Source: Comamonadaceae bacterium
GTDB lineage: Bacteria > Pseudomonadota > Gammaproteobacteria > Burkholderiales > Burkholderiaceae_C
Reading direction: 5' to 3'
Assembly (NCBI GenBank): GCA_947374505.1
Contig: CANCCE010000054.1
Span: forward strand, 1-14,010
DNA: 14,010 nt
The notes under the pieces are model-generated. The model searched no databases and was not told the origin of the DNA. It saw only the letters and a list, made by a program, of their open reading frames with translations. The translations under genes were made by a program, and so were the position numbers. Positions 7,404-14,010 of this stretch are shown here, in pieces. Each line of letters opens with the position of its first letter. Position 1 is the stretch's first letter.

Positions 7404-8831
7404 TCAGAAATTGAGCGTGCGTTTGTCAACCGCCAAGGCCGCTTCTTTGGTGGCTTCGCTGAGCGATGGGTGCGCGTGACAGATGCGGGCAATGTCTTCA
7501 CTGCTGGCGCGAAACTCCATCGCCACCACACACTCGGCGATCAGTTCGCTGGCCATCGGGCCGACGATGTGCACGCCCAGAATTTCGTCAGTGACAGCGT
7601 CAGCCAGCATTTTGACCATGCCGGTGGTGTCACCCAAAGCACGCGCCCGACCATTGGCCATGAACGGGAAAGTACCGGCCTTGTAAGCGCGTCCTTCAGA
7701 CTTGAGTTGCTCTTCGGTTTGGCCGACCCATGCGATCTCGGGATTGGTGTAGATGACCCAAGGGATGGTGTTGAAGTTGACATGGCCGTGTTGGCCAGCA
7801 ATGCGCTCAGCCACGGCAACGCCCTCTTCTTCGGCTTTGTGTGCGAGCATCGGGCCGCGCACCACGTCACCCACCGCCCAGACGTTGGGCAGGTTGGTTT
7901 TGCAGTCGCCGTCGACGACGATGGCGCCCCGCTCGTCGAGTGCCAAGCCAACGACATCAGCGGCGAGGCCGATGGTATTCGCCACGCGGCCAATCGAGAT
8001 GATGAGTTTGTCGACGTCAAGAGACACCGCTTCGCCCTTGGCGTTGGTGTAGGCGACTGACACGCCTTTTTTACCCGACTTGATCTCACCGACTTTGACA
8101 CCGAGTTCGATCTTCAAACCTTGCTTGACGAAGGCCTTGTGGGCTTCTTTGGCGATCTGCTGGTCGACTGCACCTAGGAAAGTCGGTAGGCCTTCGAGCA
8201 CAGTCACTTCGGCACCCAGACGGCGCCAGACGGAGCCCATCTCCAGGCCAATCACGCCAGAGCCAATTAGGCCGAGTTTTTTCGGCACTGAGGTCATGCG
8301 CAATGCGCCATCGTTGGACAAGATTTTGTCTTCGTCAAACGGTGTGCCCGGCAAAACACGGGCGTTGGATCCCGTGGCGATGATCACGTGCTTGCCGGAG
8401 ATGGTTTCTTCAGCTTTGCCAACCACTTTGATGTCGTACAAGCCATCTTTGGCGGCGACAAAAGAGCCGCGGCCATGGAAGAAAGTCACCTTGTTCTTTT
8501 TGAACAGATAAACAACACCGTCGTTGTTTTGCTTCACCACCGTGTCCTTGCGGCCCACCATTTTGGCAACGTCGAGGCTCAGGCCGGTGACGTTGATGCC
8601 ATGGTCCGCAAAATGATGACCCGCCTGCTCAAAGTGCTCGGAAGACTGCAGCAGCGCCTTCGAAGGAATACAGCCCACGTTGGTGCACGTGCCGCCCAAA
8701 GCCGGGCCGCCCTTGTCGTTTTTCCACTCGTCGATACAGGCCACATTGAAGCCCAGCTGCGCTGCGCGAATCGCGGCGATGTAACCGCCGGGACCGCCAC
8801 CAATAACGATCACGTCAAATTGTTTAGACAT
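7404..8831 (-). CDS. lpdA: Dihydrolipoyl dehydrogenase, E3 of the 2-oxoglutarate dehydrogenase complex
   Basis: FAD enzyme that reoxidises the lipoyl groups of E2 and passes electrons to NAD+. The 475-residue protein has the FAD dinucleotide fold VIVIGGGPGGYIAAIRAAQLG (7-27), the redox disulfide GGTCTNVGCIPSKALL with C49 and C54, a second Rossmann motif LGLIGSGVIGLEMGSVW for NAD, the FAD-contacting VWAVGDVVRGPMLAHKAEEEG, and the C-terminal active-site segment HAHPSLSEA with His454 and Glu459 that complete the partner subunit's site. Length equals the family norm (about 475). The ATG is at 8831, preceded by AGAGA as a weak ribosome site, and two REP-like repeats lie just upstream. Being third after sucA and sucB suggests dedication to this complex, though it could also serve others. 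Confidence 0.97.
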   Translation of the reverse strand: MSKQFDVIVIGGGPGGYIAAIRAAQLGFNVACIDEWKNDKGGPALGGTCTNVGCIPSKALLQSSEHFEQAGHHFADHGINVTGLSLDVAKMVGRKDTVVKQNNDGVVYLFKKNKVTFFHGRGSFVAAKDGLYDIKVVGKAEETISGKHVIIATGSNARVLPGTPFDEDKILSNDGALRMTSVPKKLGLIGSGVIGLEMGSVWRRLGAEVTVLEGLPTFLGAVDQQIAKEAHKAFVKQGLKIELGVKVGEIKSGKKGVSVAYTNAKGEAVSLDVDKLIISIGRVANTIGLAADVVGLALDERGAIVVDGDCKTNLPNVWAVGDVVRGPMLAHKAEEEGVAVAERIAGQHGHVNFNTIPWVIYTNPEIAWVGQTEEQLKSEGRAYKAGTFPFMANGRARALGDTTGMVKMLADAVTDEILGVHIVGPMASELIAECVVAMEFRASSEDIARICHAHPSLSEATKEAALAVDKRTLNF

Positions 8832-8846
8832 TATTTTTCTCTAATC

Positions 8847-8895
8847 AGTTGGGGACAGAGCAAAAATGCTGTGCATTTCTTGGGCTGTCCCACAA
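8847..8895. repeat. REP-like palindromic element, copy 1 (between sucB and lpdA)
   Basis: A 49-bp unit starting AGTTGGGGACAG and ending CTGTCCCACAA. The ends form an inverted repeat (GGGACAG at 8852-8858, CTGTCCC at 8885-8891). Inside, AAATGC/GCATTT forms a perfect 6-bp stem with a TGT loop (8863-8877), so the whole unit can fold as one long imperfect hairpin on either strand. It ends 15 bp before the lpdA ATG. It has the look of REP elements mobilised by RAYT (TnpA_REP) proteins, but no such gene is in the window. Confidence 0.8.
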
Positions 8896-8908
8896 GTTTC
8901 ATTGCATT

Positions 8909-8957
8909 AGTTGGGGGCAGAACATTATTGGCGTGCATTTCTTGGTCTGTCCCACAA
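8909..8957. repeat. REP-like palindromic element, copy 2 (same orientation)
   Basis: Second 49-bp copy, 62 bp after the first, same orientation, 41 of 49 positions identical by my alignment. The outer arms are kept with one change (GGGGCAG against CTGTCCC, a G-T wobble on the plus strand), but the inner AAATGC/GCATTT stem of copy 1 is lost, so this copy folds less well. It ends 5 bp from the sucB stop codon. Confidence 0.78.
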
Positions 8958-8962
8958 TTTCT

Positions 8963-10210
8963 TCAGATATCAAACAGCAAACGTGCTGGATCTTCCATCG
9001 CCTCTTTCATCGCGACCAGGCCCAACACGGCTTCGCGGCCGTCGATGATGCGGTGGTCGTAAGACATGGCGAAGTAGTTCATCGGGCGAACCACAATCTG
9101 ACCGTTCTCAACCACGGCGCGGTCTTTGGTCGCGTGCACGCCCAAAATAGCCGACTGTGGTGGATTGATGATCGGTGTCGACAACATCGAGCCGAAGGTA
9201 CCGCCATTGCTGATGGAGAAGGTGCCGCCGGTCATCTCTTCGATGCCAAGCTTGCCGTCACGGGCCTTGGCGCCGTATTCGGCAATTTTCTTTTCGATGT
9301 CGGCAAAGCTCATCTGGTCTGCATTGCGCAGAATAGGCACCACCAAACCACGCGGCGAACCGACCGCGATACCGATGTCAAAGTAGCCGTGGTAAACGAT
9401 GTCGTTGCCATCAACAGACGCGTTCAGCACGGGGTACTTCTTCAAAGCATGCACGGCCGCCTTGACGAAGAAGCTCATGAAACCGAGCTTGATGCCATGT
9501 TCTTTTTCGAACTTTTCCTGGAACTTCTTGCGCATCTCCATGACCGGAGCCATGTTGATTTCGTTGAAGGTCGTGAGGATGGCGTTGGTCGATTGCGACT
9601 GCAACAAACGCTCGGCTACGCGGGCTCGCAGACGGCTCATGGGCACGCGTTGTTCAGGGCGCTCACCCAGACTGACGGCAGCTGGTGCAGCCACTTGCGG
9701 CAACGACGTCTTGGGCGCGCCGGTAGGAATCACAGCAGCAGCTGGCTTGACGCCGCCGGCAACAACCGACAGTACGTCACCCTTGGTGACGCGGCCATCT
9801 TTGCCCGTGCCGGAGACCGAGCCTGCAGCCAGACTGTTGTCAGCCATCAGCTTGGCTGCGGCTGGCATGGCCACGCCGGCCATGCTGGTCGATGCCGGAG
9901 GCGCTGCGGAAACAGCCACAGCGGGTGCCGCAGCGGCTGCAGGCGCAGACGCCGCGGCAGCGACCTTGCCGTCGGTGTCAATGCGGGCAATCAGTTGCTC
10001 TGCCAGCACGGTCGCGCCGTCACCGATCAAGATTTCGGACAGCACGCCAGCAGACGGAGCCGGCACTTCGAGGACGACTTTGTCGGTCTCGATTTCGATC
10101 AGGATTTCATCAGCAGCGACGACATCGCCGACTTTCTTTTTCCACTGCAGCATGGTGGCCTCGGCCACGGATTCGGAGAGCTGCGGAACTTTGACTTCAA
10201 CGATAGCCAT
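8963..10210 (-). CDS. sucB: 2-oxoglutarate dehydrogenase E2, dihydrolipoyllysine succinyltransferase
   Basis: E2 forms the core of the complex and transfers the succinyl group from E1 to CoA through a swinging lipoyl arm. The 415-residue protein has an N-terminal lipoyl domain (about 2-76) with the lipoylated lysine at 44 in ETDKVVLEV. An Ala/Pro-rich linker follows (about 82-112), then a subunit-binding domain that docks E1/E3 (about 113-151, AAAKLMADNSLAAGSVSGTG, KDGRVTKGDVL), a second linker, and the catalytic domain from about 188 (MSRLRARVAERL) to the end. The catalytic motif SYDHRIIDGREAV has His386 and Asp390. One lipoyl domain, as in E. coli SucB (405 residues). KLGFMSFFVKA and FSISNGGTFGS also favour the succinyl-specific type. 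The start ATG at 10210 has AAAGA a few bases upstream. It follows sucA by 58 bp. Confidence 0.97.
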   Translation of the reverse strand: MAIVEVKVPQLSESVAEATMLQWKKKVGDVVAADEILIEIETDKVVLEVPAPSAGVLSEILIGDGATVLAEQLIARIDTDGKVAAAASAPAAAAAPAVAVSAAPPASTSMAGVAMPAAAKLMADNSLAAGSVSGTGKDGRVTKGDVLSVVAGGVKPAAAVIPTGAPKTSLPQVAAPAAVSLGERPEQRVPMSRLRARVAERLLQSQSTNAILTTFNEINMAPVMEMRKKFQEKFEKEHGIKLGFMSFFVKAAVHALKKYPVLNASVDGNDIVYHGYFDIGIAVGSPRGLVVPILRNADQMSFADIEKKIAEYGAKARDGKLGIEEMTGGTFSISNGGTFGSMLSTPIINPPQSAILGVHATKDRAVVENGQIVVRPMNYFAMSYDHRIIDGREAVLGLVAMKEAMEDPARLLFDI

Positions 10211-10268
10211 TTTTTATCTTTCGGGAATTGATTCTGAATGAGGAGCGGTTGACCAGGTTTAAGGACCG

Positions 10269-13160
10269 TTACTTGGAAAGGACAAAGCCCTTGAGCTTGC
10301 TAAAAGCGCCTTCAACCAGAGATTTTTGCTGCTCTTGGTGCAGGTGTGAATAACCCACAGCAGGGGAAGCAGATGCCGCGCGGCCTGAATAACCGAGTTT
10401 TTGCCCGGTGGTCATGTTCTCGTGGATGTAATGCTGCACAAAGAACCAGGCACCCTGATTTTGCGGCTCGTCTTGTGTCCAGACCAATTCTGTAGCGTTC
10501 GGGTACTTTTTGAGTTCCGCCGCGAAAGCCTTGTGGGGGAACGGGTAAAGCTGTTCAACACGCAAGATGGCGACATCGTTGGCGGCCAGCTCTTCACGCT
10601 TTTTCACCAGGTCGTAGTAGACCTTGCCAGAGCAAGCCAAGATGCGCTTGACCTTATCGGCCTTCAGCACCTTGTTCTCAGGAATCACCGTCTGGAAGCT
10701 GCCCTTGGTGAACTCAGACACTGGCGAAGTGGCGTCTTTGTTACGCAGCAAGGACTTCGGCGTGAAGATGATCAGCGGCTTGCGCAGGTCACGCACCATC
10801 TGCCGGCGCAACACGTGGAAGATCTGGCTCGCCGTGGTCGGCTGCACGATCTGCATATTGGTGTCTGCTGCCAACTGCATGAAGCGCTCAAGACGCGCCG
10901 AGCTGTGCTCAGGACCTTGACCTTCGTAGCCGTGCGGCAGCATCAGGGTCAAGCCGTTGACACGGCCCCACTTGACTTCGCCGGAGGCGATGAACTGGTC
11001 AATGACCACTTGGGCGCCATTGGCAAAGTCGCCGAACTGGGCTTCCCAGATGACCATGGTATTGGGGTCGTTCGAAGCGTAGCCGTACTCAAAACCAAGC
11101 ACCGCTTCTTCAGACAGGATCGAATCGATGACCACGAAAGGGGCTTGATTTTCTGCCACGTTTTGCAAAGCCACGTAGCTACCAATGTCCCACTTCTCAC
11201 GTTTTTGATCGTGAATCACCGCATGACGATGGGTGAACGTCCCACGGCCGGTGTCTTCGCCCGACAGCCGTACCGGGTAGCCACTGGCGACCAGCGAGGC
11301 AAAAGCCATGTGCTCGCCCATGCCCCAATCAACCGGAATCTCGCCACGGCCCATAGCCGCACGATCGTCATAGACCTTTTTGACGAGCTGATGGGGCGAC
11401 ACAGACTCAGGAATTGTGGTGATTCTTTCGGCCAAGCGTTTCCACTCGGAAGAGGGAATCGACGTATCGCCTGCGTCTGTCCACTTCTTGCCGAGGAATG
11501 GCGCCCAGTCGACGGTGTACTTGGTTTTGAAATTGGTCAGCACCGACTCACCGGTGTGCTTTCCGGCATCCAGCGCAGCGCGGTAGGACTTAACCATGTC
11601 GTCACCCAAGGTGTCGCCCAAACCTTGTGTCGCCAACTTGTCAGCGAAGAGTTTGCGGGTCCCTGGGTGGGCCGTGATTTTTTTGTACATCAAGGGCTGA
11701 GTCAGCGCCGGGGTGTCCTGCTCGTTATGACCCAGCTTGCGGAAACAGACGATGTCTAAAACGACATCTTTGCGGAACGTCATCCGGTACTCGAGGACCA
11801 ACTGGGTGGCCAAAACCACGGCTTCAGGGTCGTCACCGTTGACATGAAGAACCGGGGCTTCAACCATCTTCACGATGTCCGTGCAGAACACGCTGGAGCG
11901 CATGTCACGCGGATCAGACGTGGTGAAACCGATCTGGTTGTTGATGATGATGTGCACCGTGCCACCCGTGAAATAACCACGGGTTTGGGCCAATGCAAGC
12001 GTCTCTTGGTTGACCCCTTGTCCGCCGAAAGCAGCATCGCCGTGGACCAGCACCGGCAGCACTTGCTTGCCAAGTGGGTCTGCGCGACGATCCATACGGG
12101 CCCGCACCGAACCTTCAACCACAGGGTTGACAATTTCAAGATGGGAGGGATTGAAGGCCAATGACAAATGAACCGGGCCACCTTCTGTGGTCACGTCCGA
12201 GCTGAAGCCTTGGTGGTATTTCACGTCGCCAGACGGCAGATCTTCAGGGGCCGTGTGATCAAACTCAGCGAACAAGTCCGCAGGCAGCTTGCGCATGGTG
12301 TTCACCAGCACGTTCAGGCGACCACGGTGAGCCATCCCGATGACAATCTCTTGCACGCCTTGAGTGCCTGCGGATTGGATCAGTTCGTCCATCGAAGCGA
12401 TGAAGCTCTCGCCCCCTTCCAGCGAAAAGCGTTTTTGGCCAACGTACTTGGTGTGCAGAAAACGCTCCAACCCTTCAGCCGCCGTCAAGCGGTCAAGGAT
12501 GTGCTTTTTCTTGTCGGCCGTGAAGTTGGGTTTGCTGCGAATGCTTTCGAGCTTTTGCTGCCACCAGCGTTTTTCAGCCTGGTCGGTGGCGTACATGTAC
12601 TCGGCGCCCAAAGTGCCGCAGTAGGTCTCGCGCAAGGCGTTGAGCAGCTCGCGCAACGACATGCGGTTTTTACCGAAAAACGTATTGCTGGTGTCGAAGA
12701 CAATTTCTTGGTCAGCGTCGCTGAAACCGTAGAAAGCGGGGTCCAAGTCAGGAATGTTTGGGCGTTCGGTCCGTTTCAGCGGGTCCAGATCAGCCCAACG
12801 CTGACCGACGTTGCGGTATGCCGCGAGCAACTGCTGAACGGCGGTGCGCTTGCGTCCCATTTCAGCGTCAGCGCTGGCCATGACAACTTTGGTGCCGCCG
12901 GCTTTGGCCCGCTCAGCGAACGCGTTGATGACGGGTTGGTGAGGCACGTCTTTGGCGTTTGAACCATCGGTTGCAGGAACATGCTGCAGTGCGTCGAAAT
13001 AGTCGCGCCAGCTGTCAGGCACGCTGGTCGGGTTGGCCAGGTAATTTTCATACATCTCTTCGACGTATGGGGCATTGCCACCAAAAAGATAGGTATTGTC
13101 TTGGTAAGTACTGTAAATGGACGCCGCTGCTGACGCAGGTGTCTGGGGATTTGAACTCAT
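10269..13160 (-). CDS. sucA: 2-oxoglutarate dehydrogenase E1, thiamine diphosphate-dependent
   Basis: E1 decarboxylates 2-oxoglutarate with thiamine diphosphate and loads the succinyl group on E2, the rate-limiting TCA-cycle step. The 963-residue protein compares with 933 in E. coli. It has the N-terminal E2-docking type helix (YVEEMYENYLANPTSVPDSW, RDYFDAL), KRFSLEGGES at 243-252, GMAHRGRLN at 275-283, the thiamine diphosphate/Mg block GDAAFGGQGVNQE (374-386) with INNQIGFTTSDPRD (406-419), the second-half motif SGEDTGRGTFTHRHA, and C-terminal EPQNQGAWFFVQHY. The ATG at 13160 has a strong GGAGGT at 13176-13171, about ten bases upstream, set against a hairpin. First gene of the operon; see the leader entry for possible regulation. 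Confidence 0.98.
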   Translation of the reverse strand: MSSNPQTPASAAASIYSTYQDNTYLFGGNAPYVEEMYENYLANPTSVPDSWRDYFDALQHVPATDGSNAKDVPHQPVINAFAERAKAGGTKVVMASADAEMGRKRTAVQQLLAAYRNVGQRWADLDPLKRTERPNIPDLDPAFYGFSDADQEIVFDTSNTFFGKNRMSLRELLNALRETYCGTLGAEYMYATDQAEKRWWQQKLESIRSKPNFTADKKKHILDRLTAAEGLERFLHTKYVGQKRFSLEGGESFIASMDELIQSAGTQGVQEIVIGMAHRGRLNVLVNTMRKLPADLFAEFDHTAPEDLPSGDVKYHQGFSSDVTTEGGPVHLSLAFNPSHLEIVNPVVEGSVRARMDRRADPLGKQVLPVLVHGDAAFGGQGVNQETLALAQTRGYFTGGTVHIIINNQIGFTTSDPRDMRSSVFCTDIVKMVEAPVLHVNGDDPEAVVLATQLVLEYRMTFRKDVVLDIVCFRKLGHNEQDTPALTQPLMYKKITAHPGTRKLFADKLATQGLGDTLGDDMVKSYRAALDAGKHTGESVLTNFKTKYTVDWAPFLGKKWTDAGDTSIPSSEWKRLAERITTIPESVSPHQLVKKVYDDRAAMGRGEIPVDWGMGEHMAFASLVASGYPVRLSGEDTGRGTFTHRHAVIHDQKREKWDIGSYVALQNVAENQAPFVVIDSILSEEAVLGFEYGYASNDPNTMVIWEAQFGDFANGAQVVIDQFIASGEVKWGRVNGLTLMLPHGYEGQGPEHSSARLERFMQLAADTNMQIVQPTTASQIFHVLRRQMVRDLRKPLIIFTPKSLLRNKDATSPVSEFTKGSFQTVIPENKVLKADKVKRILACSGKVYYDLVKKREELAANDVAILRVEQLYPFPHKAFAAELKKYPNATELVWTQDEPQNQGAWFFVQHYIHENMTTGQKLGYSGRAASASPAVGYSHLHQEQQKSLVEGAFSKLKGFVLSK

Positions 13161-13170
13161 GAGAACGCTG

Positions 13171-13271
13171 ACCTCCGTTTCCCTTTGGGAAACATTAGCT
13201 GGTTAAAGCTTGTTAATTAACCTTCCGCAGCACGGCTGAACCGTTACGCGGATGCGACTGTGGCAGGAAGG
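13171..13271 (-). promoter_or_regulatory. Structured sucA leader, probable sucA RNA motif with Shine-Dalgarno at its end
   Basis: On the transcribed strand, upstream of sucA, I see nested pairings: CCTTCC (13271-13266) with GGAAGG (13226-13221), then CAG/CTG (13260-13258 with 13230-13228), enclosing two small hairpins, CGC/GCG (13256-13254 with 13249-13247) and ACGG/CCGT (13244-13241 with 13235-13232). These are followed by GGTTAA/TTAACC (13222-13217 with 13206-13201) and a perfect hairpin GTTTCCC-AAA-GGGAAAC (13193-13177). The last abuts GGAGGT (13176-13171), the sucA ribosome site. A conserved cis-regulatory sucA RNA motif is known in Burkholderiales leaders of this gene, overlapping the Shine-Dalgarno region. 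The location fits, but I cannot recall its consensus well enough to confirm the match or its limits. CCTTC could also pair with GGAGG, which would hide the ribosome site. Confidence 0.6.
13177..13193 (-). promoter_or_regulatory. Perfect hairpin directly against the sucA Shine-Dalgarno
   Basis: Two 7-base arms (GTTTCCC and GGGAAAC) with a three-base loop. The 3' arm is followed at once by GGAGGT. In RNA it would stack next to the ribosome site, and as DNA it is a 17-bp palindromic site that a dimeric regulator could bind. No T run follows, so it is not a terminator. Confidence 0.7.
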
Positions 13272-13402
13272 GCCTTCAGAAACACCCATGATTGTGCCAC
13301 TGAAAGATGACATGGGGTTGACAAGGTCTACCCCAGAAAGGTAGGTGCCCAAGAACTTGAATGGGGTGCGCAGGTCAACAGTGTGAATGCAACAAGACCC
13401 AG
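13272..13402 (-). other. Rest of the arsR-sucA gap; probable sucA promoter region, boxes not identified
   Basis: This 131-bp stretch should hold the sucA promoter and the end of the arsR transcript. On the plus strand TGGGGT occurs at 13313-13318 and 13362-13367, with ACCCCA at 13330-13335 between them, so ACCCCA can pair with either TGGGGT (11- or 26-base loops). That could be a terminator-like hairpin for arsR (no T run) or an operator. I find no convincing -35/-10 pair. An open frame runs through here on the minus strand (13457 to 13203), but I do not count it as a gene. Confidence 0.4.
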
Positions 13403-13747
13403 TTAGCCACCAGCACCATCTGTTTCCATAGCGATCTGGGTACAAACCGTGCGGCACAGATTGGCCACACGTTCATCGATGATGCGGTAGAAAATTTGCA
13501 CGCCTTCACGGCGTTTGCCCAAAACACCGGCTTGGTAAAGGGTGTTCAAGTGCTGTGACATGTTCGGCTGTGTGGTCTCGATCTCGCTCAGCAACTCACT
13601 CACATTTTTCTCAGCGCGGCACAAGCTGCTGATGATCTTCAGGCGCATCGGGGCCGACATCACACGAAAAACCTCTGCGGCCAACTCGAACACCTCGTCC
13701 GGCTCGGCTGTACCGACTTGTATTTTCTGTATTGAACGCTTCACCAT
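13403..13747 (-). CDS. ArsR/SmtB-family winged-helix transcriptional regulator
   Basis: Small dimeric repressor-type regulator, 114 residues from ATG 13747. The frame opens upstream with TTG at 13795, but the ATG has AAAGG close before it and gives normal ArsR length. The core is ELAAEVFRVMSAPMRLKII (21-39), the KNVSELL helix (47-53), the recognition helix region TTQPNMSQHLNTLYQAGVLG (58-77) and the wing KRREGVQIFYRI (78-89). Cysteines are at 43, 98 and 102. They do not match the ArsR CxC metal site, and C43 lies three residues past the position of the first sensing Cys of BigR/SqrR in an ungapped alignment, so the ligand is open. Thiol-based sensing is possible. It lies 133 bp downstream of a probable soxB end and may regulate that sulfur-oxidation cluster; control of sucA is less likely but not excluded. 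Confidence 0.88.
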   Translation of the reverse strand: MVKRSIQKIQVGTAEPDEVFELAAEVFRVMSAPMRLKIISSLCRAEKNVSELLSEIETTQPNMSQHLNTLYQAGVLGKRREGVQIFYRIIDERVANLCRTVCTQIAMETDGAGG

Positions 13748-13880
13748 GACCTTTAGCTTTCTGCAACTGGCTTGGCGCCGCGTTGCTAACAACAAGCTTG
13801 ACTATAACTTTGCGATTCGTTGTGCTGCATGAAGCAGCCCTTTGCGCAACGGCTGGTGCAACCTAGCAGCTAAGACTCTA
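13748..13880 (-). other. Gap between the SoxB-like gene and arsR, with a small hairpin
   Basis: 133 bp without a gene. A hairpin GCTGC-atgaa-GCAGC lies at 13824-13838. On the minus strand TATAGT (within AAAGTTATAGTC, near 13805) could be a -10 box for arsR, without a good -35. The hairpin could terminate the upstream transcript only weakly, since no T run follows. Confidence 0.4.
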
Positions 13881-14010
13881 TCAGCCGACATAACCCGGGT
13901 TGGGCTCAATACCGCTGAGCTTGGGTGTGTTCAAACGGCGCGGAGCGACCTTGCCGCCGCTGGCTTTGAGCCAGGTTTCCACCACGTCCCAGACCATCTT
14001 GTTGCCTTGG
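13881..14010 (-). CDS. C-terminal fragment, probably thiosulfohydrolase SoxB
   Basis: Reading the minus strand in from the window edge gives 42 codons and TGA at 13883-13881. It starts QGNKMVWDVVETWLKASGG, then has KVAPRRLNTPKLSGIEP and ends NPGYVG. A WDVV.xWL helix followed by a basic stretch, LNTPKL and NPG resembles, from memory, the C-terminus of betaproteobacterial SoxB, the periplasmic manganese enzyme that removes sulfate from the SoxYZ carrier during thiosulfate oxidation. The neighbouring ArsR gene fits, because such regulators often sit by sox clusters. Only the tail is visible and no catalytic residue is included, so the identity rests on a short similarity. The gene itself is likely real given the open frame and clean stop. 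Confidence 0.55.
   Translation of the reverse strand, partial: QGNKMVWDVVETWLKASGGKVAPRRLNTPKLSGIEPNPGYVG

Noticed and set aside
7385..7531. Longer zapE start at 7531
   Set aside because: It would overlap the conserved C-terminus of lpdA by 128 bp, and the extra residues do not look like ZapE.
8847..8957. The repeated units as a CRISPR array or insertion-sequence ends
   Set aside because: Only two copies, with a 13-bp gap between them and internal palindromes; no transposase gene or target duplication is visible.
8849..10231. 460-codon open frame on the plus strand opposite sucB
   Set aside because: It is the antisense shadow of sucB, whose protein is unmistakable; the translation is His/Arg/Gly-rich and resembles no family.
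10401..11759. 452-codon open frame on the plus strand opposite sucA
   Set aside because: Antisense shadow of sucA; composition is that of a reverse-frame artefact, with no recognisable motif.

Overview
The window looks like a chromosomal segment of a betaproteobacterium of the order Burkholderiales, most likely family Comamonadaceae (Polaromonas/Rhodoferax/Limnohabitans-like). The signs are a 2-oxoglutarate dehydrogenase E1-E2-E3 operon followed directly by zapE, the ComL/BamD next to a divergent rluD, protein sequences that read like this family, and a moderate GC content (estimated by eye at mid-50s %). It is mainly housekeeping. There are no tRNA or rRNA genes, CRISPR arrays, transposase genes or prophage genes.

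Layout from left to right. (1) Positions 1-2604, minus strand: rluB (cut by the window edge), scpB (ATGA overlap with rluB) and rluD, that is two pseudouridine synthases for 23S rRNA flanking a condensin accessory protein. (2) Positions 2621-3439, plus strand: bamD, an outer-membrane assembly lipoprotein and the only plus-strand gene. It is divergent from rluD (16 bp apart) and its 3' end overlaps the next gene tail to tail. (3) Positions 3408-13160, minus strand: seven closely packed genes read as sucA, sucB, lpdA, zapE, a secreted coiled-coil protein, a DUF465/YdcH-like small protein and a YoaA-type iron-sulfur helicase. The gaps or overlaps are 58 bp, 131 bp, about 19 bp, -4 bp (ATGA), 16 bp and -1 bp (TGATG), so the last five genes look translationally coupled or nearly so. 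(4) Positions 13161-13402: the leader of sucA, with a perfect 7-bp hairpin directly against the Shine-Dalgarno sequence and further pairing possibilities upstream. This fits the position of the Burkholderiales sucA RNA motif. (5) Positions 13403-14010, minus strand: an ArsR-family regulator with three cysteines, and the last 42 codons of a gene that resembles the C-terminus of the thiosulfate-oxidation protein SoxB. If that is right, a sulfur-oxidation cluster ends just beside the TCA-cycle operon.

sucA, sucB and lpdA encode all three enzymes of the 2-oxoglutarate dehydrogenase complex. zapE and the downstream genes have no obvious metabolic link and probably share transcription. The most notable non-coding features are the sucA leader and two 49-bp REP-like elements in the gap between sucB and lpdA, inside the operon. 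I see no clearly new biological system. The best candidates for a second look are the leader RNA, the intra-operon REP pair, and the sox-associated ArsR regulator.
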